A DNA stretch of 64,000 nucleotides from Hydrogenovibrio sp. 3SP14C1 (GTDB lineage: Bacteria; Pseudomonadota; Gammaproteobacteria; Thiomicrospirales; Thiomicrospiraceae): positions 124,001 through 188,000 of the forward strand of contig NZ_JARTLM010000001.1 of NCBI RefSeq assembly GCF_029625905.1, read 5' to 3'. The notes beneath the pieces are model-generated. The model saw only the letters and a list, made by a program, of their open reading frames with translations, was not told the origin of the DNA and ran no database searches. The first letter of the stretch is position 1. Each line of letters opens with the position of its first letter. A program made the position numbers and the translations under genes. Of the stretch, positions 57,327 to 64,000 are shown one piece after another.

Positions 57327-58212
57327 GAAAAGTGTCATCCAACACTGTCGCTTTAACTTTAATGCCGTGGCGTTGCTTTTGCCATTGCAACACCAATACC
57401 GTCACAATCAATAGCACGCCAGCCATCACAGCAATTGAAGCAGCAATAGAACTATCGAGCCATACCGCGAGTGCATACCCTAACAAAACAGCAGCTTGAG
57501 CATAACCCGCAGCAAACCATAACATTGACCTTAAGGAGCTCGCTAATAAATAAGCACTACTGGCTGGAATAACCAATAATGCGACAACTAAAATCGCCCC
57601 TACGGCATCAAATGAAGCAACCGTAGTTAAAGACACCATCGTCATTAATAGATAATGCCAAAAAGAGACACTCACGCCTAAAGAAAGGGCCAAAGCAGGG
57701 TGAAACGCTACCAACTTAAATCGTTCAAAAGCCAATAAAATTAAAATCAAATTCACTATAAAGACACCACCGATAATCCATAAGGCGCGAGGACCGAGGT
57801 CTTGCTCTCCCCAGATAATGGTATCAAACGGAACAAATGCGATTTCGCCATACAAAACGCACTCCTGATCTAAATCGACCTGCCCTGCGTAAATGGAAAT
57901 TAAAATCACCCCCAGTGCAAAAAACCAAGTAAAAACAATACCGATACTGGCATCCGTTTGTAACTTACTGACACGATGTAGAGCATTGGAAAGCCATGCA
58001 GTCAGCAACCCTATCAAAGTCGCTCCAATCATCATTGCCACTACAGAGCGACTGCCAGCAATCAAATACGCCAACACAATCCCCAATAAAACCGAGTGAC
58101 TAATCGCATCTCCCAGCAAACTCATACGACGCAACACCAAAAATACGCCAACCATAGAGCAACTAATTGCCACGAGACTGGCAGTTGCAAGAATCCATAA
58201 ATCACTGATCAT
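57322..58212 (-). CDS. Metal ABC transporter permease (MntD/SitD type)
   Basis: This 296-residue protein has eight or nine membrane helices of the ABC-3 family. Typical segments are MVGVFLVLRRMSLLGDAISHSVLLG, ASIGIVFTWFFALGVILIS and VGAILVVALLVIPASSAYLL. It overlaps the larger permease by ATGA and is the last gene of the unit. Two permeases in one operon recall mntABCD or sitABCD. With the Mn/Fe-type binding protein upstream, manganese or iron is likelier than zinc. Confidence 0.9.
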   Translation of the reverse strand: MISDLWILATASLVAISCSMVGVFLVLRRMSLLGDAISHSVLLGIVLAYLIAGSRSVVAMMIGATLIGLLTAWLSNALHRVSKLQTDASIGIVFTWFFALGVILISIYAGQVDLDQECVLYGEIAFVPFDTIIWGEQDLGPRALWIIGGVFIVNLILILLAFERFKLVAFHPALALSLGVSVSFWHYLLMTMVSLTTVASFDAVGAILVVALLVIPASSAYLLASSLRSMLWFAAGYAQAAVLLGYALAVWLDSSIAASIAVMAGVLLIVTVLVLQWQKQRHGIKVKATVLDDTFH

Positions 58213-59606
58213 TTTGCCACCTCATCCTGAATAGGGTGATTACGGCTATCCGGAATTTTCCGGCCATGCGGATCTCGCAACGCTCCTTGCTGTGCTAAAG
58301 CTTGCTCTATTTGCAGCGTCTCTTCGTCGGTGAGCAAATGTTCAATCTGCTCTGCATAATGGTGCACCTTATTGACATCCATATCGAGTTGTTCGGTTAA
58401 ATAACTCTCCCACAAACGATGTCGACGCGTTAAAGTCATCGCAGCAAACATTCCCATTTCAGTTAAACGCCAACCATCCGTGTCATGCGTTCGACTCAGT
58501 AAACCCTTTTGCTCTAAACGTTGTAATGTTTGTTTGAGTTTTCCGATCGCTATACCCCGCACAGCTAAGATAGCTTCCTCACCAAAAGCCAACCCTAAAT
58601 CAATTGCAGAGTGTTCTTTCTTATCATTAACGGGATGACGTTCATTCAAAATATAAAAGGTTCTAAGTACATTTTCGTCACACACGTGACGTCGCAGCTG
58701 CCTTTGTTGAGCAAGGTTTGACAATAACCCTTTTCGGGGTGCAAATAAGAAAGAGATTACAAACAAAATAAACAACATTACTACCATCCAAGGCCCCGTT
58801 GGCATGGCAGGGGCCATGTAAGAAACATTGGCACTCAGCACCCCGCTGATTGCACCAATCCCCCCTGCCGTCATCAACATACCCGGTAAATTCTGATTCC
58901 AAAACCTAGCGGCCGCCACAGGTGTTAACAAGACTGCAGCCATCAATACCACCCCGACAATCTGCAACCCAATGACCACAGACATCACAATCAAAAGTGC
59001 CAACAAAACCTCATAAAAAGGAATATTGAGCCCAATTGATTTCGCATAGGAGCGGTTAAAAGCAATCAAACGAAATTTTTGAAAAAATAACGCGACCATA
59101 ATCAAAACGATGATGGCGACAATAGACAATAAATAAATGTCGTGCGGCAACATTGCAGCGGCTTGGCCGAATAGAATTTTATCCAGGCCTGACTTTCCCG
59201 CTACTTCTAACCCTTGAATGTAAGACAACTCCATTAAGCCGAGTGCGAAGAAAAAAGATAAGGTAATCGCCATTGCCGCATCGGGCTTTATTTTGGTGTT
59301 CTTAGGTAACCAGTCCATCAAAAACAACCCAAGAAAACTACTCGATACCGCCCCTAAAAACATCAATATGGGGGTATTAGCATGAAATAAGATAAACGCG
59401 GTCATAACCCCCGGGAGTGCAGCATGAGCTAATGCATCGCCCATCAGAGAACGCTTTCTTAAAAAAGCGAACCCTCCAATAACCGAAGCACTGAGCCCTA
59501 ACAATGCCGACCCAATGAGCACCCAAACAGCATTGGGATCATTCAACTGCCAAAACTCAACAAACAATGCCCAATAGGAAGGATTATAGGCTACAAAATC
59601 ACCCAT
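58209..59606 (-). CDS. Metal ABC transporter permease fused to a DtxR-like domain
   Basis: This protein of 465 residues has an N-terminal ABC-3 permease (about 1-290, with [21 protein letters not shown]) and a cytoplasmic C-terminal region (about 310-465). The latter resembles an iron/manganese-dependent repressor: a winged-helix part, [10 protein letters not shown], then [16 protein letters not shown]. The MntR-type ligand set (His in RHR, then E..EH) is present. The fold could sense metal and gate transport, or bind DNA. I chose the ATG at 59606, which overlaps the ATPase stop by 8 bases; the frame extends to a TTG at 59624. Confidence 0.85.
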   Translation of the reverse strand: MGDFVAYNPSYWALFVEFWQLNDPNAVWVLIGSALLGLSASVIGGFAFLRKRSLMGDALAHAALPGVMTAFILFHANTPILMFLGAVSSSFLGLFLMDWLPKNTKIKPDAAMAITLSFFFALGLMELSYIQGLEVAGKSGLDKILFGQAAAMLPHDIYLLSIVAIIVLIMVALFFQKFRLIAFNRSYAKSIGLNIPFYEVLLALLIVMSVVIGLQIVGVVLMAAVLLTPVAAARFWNQNLPGMLMTAGGIGAISGVLSANVSYMAPAMPTGPWMVVMLFILFVISFLFAPRKGLLSNLAQQRQLRRHVCDENVLRTFYILNERHPVNDKKEHSAIDLGLAFGEEAILAVRGIAIGKLKQTLQRLEQKGLLSRTHDTDGWRLTEMGMFAAMTLTRRHRLWESYLTEQLDMDVNKVHHYAEQIEHLLTDEETLQIEQALAQQGALRDPHGRKIPDSRNHPIQDEVAK

Positions 59607-60390
59607 TATCATGCACCCGATCAATATTAGAGCGATAAAGCTTTTCGGTCATTTCATTCAATAAAGATAAACGTCCGCCATAGGTTTTATTCAAATTCTC
59701 AGGCGTCAATACTTCGTTGACAGGGCCTGCGGCAATCAAACGCGCATTGATCAATAACACCCAATCAAAATATTCACTCACTGTATTCAAGTCATGATGG
59801 ACACATACAATGGTTTTGTTTTGAGTTTTTAACGTTTCAAACAATTCAACAATTGCCTTTTCAGTGGTGACATCAACGCCGGCAAAAGGCTCATCCATTA
59901 AGTAAAGGCTGGCTTTTTGCGCTAAAGCTCTCGCCAAAAATACACGCTGTTGTTGACCGCCAGAAAGCTGGTTGATTTGACGGCTTTTGAAATCCAACAT
60001 ACTCACCTGCTCTAAAGCCTGCTCTGCAATCAAAATATCTTGAGCAGAAGGCCGCTGCCAAAATTTGAGCTGCCCATGTCGTCCCATCAAAACGACATCC
60101 ATCACATTGATTGGGAAATCCCAGTCAGATTCTTCTCTTTGAGGCACATAAGCAACGGCCAAACGTTTCTGATCAAGGGGCTGCCCAAAAAACTTTATGC
60201 TCCCACTCATCGTAGGTTCAAGCCCCATAATGCCTTTTAATAAAGTGGATTTTCCGGCCCCATTGGGGCCTACCACCGCTATAGTCTTTCCCTCTGGAAT
60301 CTGAAAACTAACATCGGTCAGCACAGGCTTATACTGGTATCGCATGCTCAGTTGATCCACAATCAGTGGAGAGTTTTGAATCGCTTTCAT
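59599..60390 (-). CDS. Metal ABC transporter ATP-binding protein
   Basis: This 263-residue ATPase has Walker [14 protein letters not shown] near residue 38, Q-loop [10 protein letters not shown], signature [15 protein letters not shown] and Walker [13 protein letters not shown], followed by the H-loop histidine in VHHDL. It powers the two permeases downstream. It is 9 bases after the binding-protein gene. The ribosome site is AAGGAT. Confidence 0.95.
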   Translation of the reverse strand: MKAIQNSPLIVDQLSMRYQYKPVLTDVSFQIPEGKTIAVVGPNGAGKSTLLKGIMGLEPTMSGSIKFFGQPLDQKRLAVAYVPQREESDWDFPINVMDVVLMGRHGQLKFWQRPSAQDILIAEQALEQVSMLDFKSRQINQLSGGQQQRVFLARALAQKASLYLMDEPFAGVDVTTEKAIVELFETLKTQNKTIVCVHHDLNTVSEYFDWVLLINARLIAAGPVNEVLTPENLNKTYGGRLSLLNEMTEKLYRSNIDRVHDNG

Positions 60391-60399
60391 CTAATATCC

Positions 60400-61311
60400 T
60401 TATCTCAATGCCCGAACAATGACATTCACATTATGTTTAACCATGCCAATATAGGTTCCTTCTGGCGTTCCAGACAAGCCCATCGCATCGGAGTATAACT
60501 CCCCACCAATCTTAAGTGGCCGTCCAACTTCATTCACGCCAGCAACTAAAGCCCCCAAAAACCGTTTGGGAACGCTGGACTCAACAAAAACGGCTTTTAT
60601 TTTTCTCGCTAAAATAAGTTCTTTTAATGCTTTGATATCATGCAATCCGAATTCAGTCGCCGTACTGATGCCTTGTAATCCTCTCACTTCCATATCATAA
60701 GCCGTTCCAAAATAGCCAAAAGCATCATGCGCTGTAATCAACACTCGCTGCTGTTTCGGAATTTGGCTGACTTGTTGCTCCACCCAATCATCGAGTTTCG
60801 ATAATTGTTTTAAATACTGTGCCGCATTGTGTCGGTAGATCGTTTCATTCTGAGGGTCGTGCTGAATCAATTTTTCCAACACAAGTTGACCTGCTGCATA
60901 CCATAAGGCGACATCAAACCAGACATGCGGATCATGCGCTTTTCCGTAACGATGCAATTGCTGTTCATCAATATCCTGAGTCACGGCATAAACGGGTTTT
61001 CTGCGTGATAACTTTTCGAAAACATCCTGCATTTTGCCTTCTAAGTGTAATCCATTATAAAAAATAACATCTGCTTTCTGTAATCGCCTGAGATCGCCGT
61101 GTGTCGCCTTATATAAATGGGGATCAACACCAACTCCCATCAAGGCCGTCATCTCGACATTTTTTTGACCAATATTCAAGACCAAATCTCCGATCATACC
61201 AGTTGTCACCACCACATTTACGGGTTTGGCCACGACTGAAGATTGCCAACCGACTAAACACAACAACCCGATTAACGAACTTTTTTTCAAAAATGTAGAC
61301 ATAAAGACCAT
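60400..61311 (-). CDS. Metal-binding periplasmic protein (TroA/PsaA type)
   Basis: This 303-residue protein has a signal peptide (about 1-28) and the cluster 9 binding fold. Likely metal ligands are His in GVDPHLYKA, His in HDPHVWFD, Glu in FVESSVPK and Asp in YSDAMG. This His-His-Glu-Asp set matches manganese/iron binders such as PsaA rather than zinc binders, and no His-rich loop is present. The start at 61311 follows AGGAA. It is the first gene of the four-gene unit. Confidence 0.88.
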   Translation of the reverse strand: MVFMSTFLKKSSLIGLLCLVGWQSSVVAKPVNVVVTTGMIGDLVLNIGQKNVEMTALMGVGVDPHLYKATHGDLRRLQKADVIFYNGLHLEGKMQDVFEKLSRRKPVYAVTQDIDEQQLHRYGKAHDPHVWFDVALWYAAGQLVLEKLIQHDPQNETIYRHNAAQYLKQLSKLDDWVEQQVSQIPKQQRVLITAHDAFGYFGTAYDMEVRGLQGISTATEFGLHDIKALKELILARKIKAVFVESSVPKRFLGALVAGVNEVGRPLKIGGELYSDAMGLSGTPEGTYIGMVKHNVNVIVRALR

Positions 61312-61342
61312 AATATTCCTAAAAAATAAACAACCCTAAGTA

Positions 61343-61361
61343 AAAAGTTAGCCAAGACTAA
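61343..61361 (-). promoter_or_regulatory. Candidate DtxR-type operator upstream of the metal transporter
   Basis: A 19-base site containing GTTAGCC and ending ACTAA matches the DtxR/IdeR consensus at 13 of 19 positions by my alignment. It lies about 30 bases before the first gene, just downstream of a possible -10 (TAGAAT on the minus strand). The match is partial, so this is a lead only. Confidence 0.3.
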
Positions 61362-61520
61362 TAATAAAAATTCTATCACAGTTAATTATTTGAAAACAGC
61401 GTACAAAACAACTAAATAATGAACAACATCCTTAAAAAGGATCCCGATTACAAAAAAGCCTTTTACTTTATTTATGATAAAATTCATGCCGAAAACGATT
61501 TAATGAAAAGGAAATTTCTC

Positions 61521-61907
61521 ATGCGCGAAATCATTTCAACCGACAAAGCACCTGAGGCCATTGGCCCCTATTCTCAAGCAGTTAAAGTAGGCAGTACGGT
61601 TTATCTATCCGGACAAATTGCTCTTATTCCTGAAACAATGGAAGTGAAGGAAGGCGATATCTCAGAGCGAATTCACCAAGTATTCCACAATTTAACCGCT
61701 GTTTGCGAAGCAGCAGGCGGCTCTTTGCAAGATATTGTAAAGCTCAATATCTTCTTAACCGACTTAAGCCACTTCGCGACAGTGAATGACATTATGACGC
61801 AATATTTTCAGCAACCTTACCCTGCACGCGCGGCCGTAGGGGTCAAAGAACTACCCAAAGGGACTGATGTTGAAATGGATGGGATTTTAGAACTGTCTTC
61901 TTACTAA
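61521..61907 (+). CDS. ridA: RidA family reactive imine/enamine deaminase
   Basis: This 128-residue protein hydrolyses reactive 2-aminoacrylate-type enamines made by PLP enzymes. [21 protein letters not shown] and YLSGQIAL are diagnostic, and the arginine in [14 protein letters not shown] is the catalytic one. The ATG at 61521 has AAGGAA 8 bases upstream and gives the normal length; the open frame reaches back to 61419 without a matching sequence. In many genomes ridA follows spoT, but here six kb separate them. Confidence 0.95.
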   Translation: MREIISTDKAPEAIGPYSQAVKVGSTVYLSGQIALIPETMEVKEGDISERIHQVFHNLTAVCEAAGGSLQDIVKLNIFLTDLSHFATVNDIMTQYFQQPYPARAAVGVKELPKGTDVEMDGILELSSY

Positions 61908-61917
61908 CCCTCTTTAT

Positions 61918-61944
61918 ACTTCGCCTTAATCTATAAGGCGAAGT
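61918..61944. terminator. Stem-loop after ridA
   Basis: ACTTCGCCTTA (61918-61928) and TAAGGCGAAGT (61934-61944) form a perfect 11-bp stem with a five-base loop, 11 bases after the ridA stop. No T run follows, so it may act as a transcript end stabiliser rather than a classical terminator. Confidence 0.6.
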
Positions 61945-62121
61945 AACATTCTCCAATTGCACCCATACCATACAAAAAAGAATCACAATAGCGCAAAACT
62001 CATCTAATAAATCATATTATAGCTACTTAAAATTTCTTATCTCCAAGCTATATAAGCTTTTATTAATTTAGGCTCTTTTCTTGCTTATTAACTAAAAACA
62101 TCGTAAAGAGAGCATCCGGCG

Positions 62122-63960
62122 ATGAGCGATCAGTTAATTGATATTCTATGGGTTTTAATCAGTGCGGTTTTGGTAGCGCTTATGCAACCAGGGTTCACTG
62201 CGCTTGAAGCAGGCGCAACTCGAACCAAAAATTCCATCTCAACCGCCATCAAAAATGTCAGTGACTTTTTAATCGCTTTTATGATTTTTGTTGTCTTGGG
62301 GGCTAGCATCATGCTTGGCACCAGTCATCACGGGGTATTTGGCTGGAGTCCTGTTTTCTTTTATGAAAACTCTCTTTCGGAGCTGGTCCTCACCTTATTC
62401 CACGCTATGTTTGTCTCCACTGCTGTCACTATTATTTCAGGCTCAATCGCTGAAAGAACAAAATACACGTCTTATTTAATTATTGCAGTGATTGTCTCCT
62501 TGTTTATTTACCCTGTGCAGGCACATTGGATCTGGAATGCTGACGGCTGGCTGGCTCAACTCGGGTTTATAGATTTTGCCGGTTCAACGGTTGTGCACTC
62601 TGTCGGCGGCTGGGCAGCGCTGGCAGCCATATTAATCATTGGACCGCGTTTGGGCCGATTTGAAACCCAGAAAAACCCTTTTGAGCAGTCCAATTTAGCT
62701 TATAGCGCATTAGGCGTCTTTCTTATCTGGCTTGGCTGGATAGGATTTAACGGAGGAAGTGTTCTGGCGCTTAACTATGAGACAGGAAAAGTCATTCTGA
62801 ACACCCTCATTGCAGGTGCGATTGGCGGTATAACCGGATTGATTGTCAGCCGTCTTTATACAGGCTACTATCAAGTTATTGACATCATCAATGGCATTTT
62901 AGCTGGCTTGGTCGCCATTACCGCTTCTGCCCATCTTGCCTCTCCTGGAGCAGCGATTTTGATAGGCATACTGGGCTATCTTGCCTATTTGGGCGGGAAA
63001 ATATTATTGGTTAAATGGAAAATTGATGATGCGCTTGAAGCTGTACCTGTCCACCTTTTTGCTGGAGTTGCCGGTACACTGATGGTTTCTTTCTTGGTCG
63101 CAGAGGCTAATTTTTGGCAACAACTTAAAATTCAACTCCTCGGAATTATCGTCGTTGGACTACTCACCTTCTTGGTAACTTACAGTTTATTAAGTATTAT
63201 TAATCGCCTTTACCCTTTGAGAGTCAGCGAATCAAAAGAGATACTGGGACTTAATATCAGTGAGCACCAAGCTTCAACCTCCATGTTTGATCTAGCACAA
63301 GCCATGAACAATCAAGCTCAAGAACAGGATTTTTCAAAAAAAATCATGGTGGAGCCCTATTCTGATGCCTCTTTAATCGCAACCTATTACAACCACGTCA
63401 CCCAAGCATTTAATCAACTCAACGACGAAAAAGAAGCCTTAATTGAAGAAAGCTATCAAATGGCAAACTATGACCAGCTAACCGGGTTGGCAAAAAGGCG
63501 GTTACTGGTGAATGAATTGGGGCGTTCCATTTCTCGGCTTGAGAGGCACTCACAATCTAACGCGATTTTGTTTATTGATTTAGATGGCTTTAAGTCAATC
63601 AACGACCAATATGGGCATAATGCAGGTGATGCTGTACTAAAAGAAGCGGCCAACCGCATTCAAAAAATCATTCGAAAAACCGACCTAGCAGCCCGATTTG
63701 GCGGAGATGAATTTGTGGTCCTCTTGGAAAATATTCAAAATGAAAGCTTTGCCGCTCAGGTTGCCGACAAAATCATTAGCGCGATCCGACACCCCATCAC
63801 GCTCACCGACCAATCAGAAGGGCAAGTGAGCGCTTCCATTGGCCTTAAAATATTTGACCAATCCAGCAGAAAACATCATGCTGATGACATTCTTAACCAG
63901 GCCGACAAAGCGATGTACGAAGCCAAACGACGCGGCAAAGGCCAATGGGTACTAGCCTAA
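62122..63960 (+). CDS. Ammonium transporter (Amt) fused to a GGDEF diguanylate cyclase
   Basis: This 612-residue protein joins an Amt domain of about 11 membrane helices (1-375) to a cytoplasmic GGDEF domain (about 455-612). The Amt pore histidines are visible as His159 in STVVHSVGGWAAL and His311 in VPVHLFAGVAG, and the FNGGS and GSIAERT motifs are present. A linker of about 80 residues with a helical stretch leads to YDQLTGLAKRR. The GGDEF motif (527-531) is intact, with an RxxD site just before it. Ammonium passage could therefore control c-di-GMP synthesis. It is not preceded by glnK. Confidence 0.92.
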   Translation: MSDQLIDILWVLISAVLVALMQPGFTALEAGATRTKNSISTAIKNVSDFLIAFMIFVVLGASIMLGTSHHGVFGWSPVFFYENSLSELVLTLFHAMFVSTAVTIISGSIAERTKYTSYLIIAVIVSLFIYPVQAHWIWNADGWLAQLGFIDFAGSTVVHSVGGWAALAAILIIGPRLGRFETQKNPFEQSNLAYSALGVFLIWLGWIGFNGGSVLALNYETGKVILNTLIAGAIGGITGLIVSRLYTGYYQVIDIINGILAGLVAITASAHLASPGAAILIGILGYLAYLGGKILLVKWKIDDALEAVPVHLFAGVAGTLMVSFLVAEANFWQQLKIQLLGIIVVGLLTFLVTYSLLSIINRLYPLRVSESKEILGLNISEHQASTSMFDLAQAMNNQAQEQDFSKKIMVEPYSDASLIATYYNHVTQAFNQLNDEKEALIEESYQMANYDQLTGLAKRRLLVNELGRSISRLERHSQSNAILFIDLDGFKSINDQYGHNAGDAVLKEAANRIQKIIRKTDLAARFGGDEFVVLLENIQNESFAAQVADKIISAIRHPITLTDQSEGQVSASIGLKIFDQSSRKHHADDILNQADKAMYEAKRRGKGQWVLA

Positions 63961-64000
63961 AACCTTAGCAAGTAAGCTTTATACCCGATTCCTTTTTAAA

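Overview
This 64 kb window looks like a chromosomal stretch of a free-living marine gammaproteobacterium. The base composition is moderate (I estimate about 44% G+C), most genes are core genes, and the sensory genes are typical of the group. The set kdnA-kdnB-kdsB-waaA, rimK with two partner hydrolases, a thiamine-controlled TonB receptor and many c-di-GMP proteins would fit the sulfur-oxidising Thiomicrospira/Hydrogenovibrio/Thiomicrorhabdus group, but that placement is an inference. No insertion sequence, prophage, CRISPR array or rRNA operon is visible.

Layout. 1-15 kb: end of an EAL gene, a CAP-domain protein, tmcA, purU, xth, a flavin reductase, rdgB, yicC, a small membrane protein, PBP1a, a fructosamine-kinase-like gene, adk, azoR and mgtE. 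15-18 kb: rimK, an AstE/AspA-like hydrolase and a convergent RimB-like protease. 18-22 kb: a TPP riboswitch, a TonB receptor, a YkoF-like thiamine-binding protein and a PnuT-type transporter, facing a kinase-fold gene. 22-27 kb: a hybrid histidine kinase, DUF302, an AI-2E transporter, ChaB, then tRNA-Phe and tRNA-Leu. 27.7-37.7 kb: a compact light-response module. It has a three-gene leftward arm (SDR, NTF2-like, GPH/MFS transporter), a six-gene rightward arm (FAD amine-oxidase-like, DUF1365, CFA-synthase-like, DUF3833 lipoprotein, chalcone-isomerase-like, photolyase), then a MerR/LitR-type regulator and a short LOV photoreceptor. 37.8-44.8 kb: a Bax-like glucosaminidase, luxS, mtnN, a GGDEF protein with a decayed EAL domain, purT, an orphan fliS-like gene, and rpoH behind a CIRCE operator. 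44.8-55 kb: a mutarotase, aroB and aroK on the minus strand; then gmk, kdnA, kdnB, kdsB, waaA, rpoZ and spoT on the plus strand. 55-64 kb: a soluble protein with two duplicated Cache-like units, a Mn/Fe-type ABC transporter whose larger permease carries a DtxR-like domain, ridA, and an Amt-GGDEF fusion.

How it works together. The strongest candidate system is the light module. A short LOV protein closely resembling the Pseudomonas putida PpSB1-LOV type sits tail to tail with a MerR regulator that shows no B12-binding motif, as expected for class II LitR. An 18-bp motif of two 11-bp-spaced TGTATAA repeats lies both in the divergent promoter of the lipid/FAD operons and just upstream of the regulator gene. 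The CFA-like enzyme lacks two residues of the classical bicarbonate site, so the lipid product may not be a plain cyclopropane.

A second genome-scale signal is the 10-bp palindrome CCAGGCCTGG. It occurs at least ten times where about 0.03 would be expected by chance, mostly inside genes in the frame that encodes Gln-Ala-Trp.
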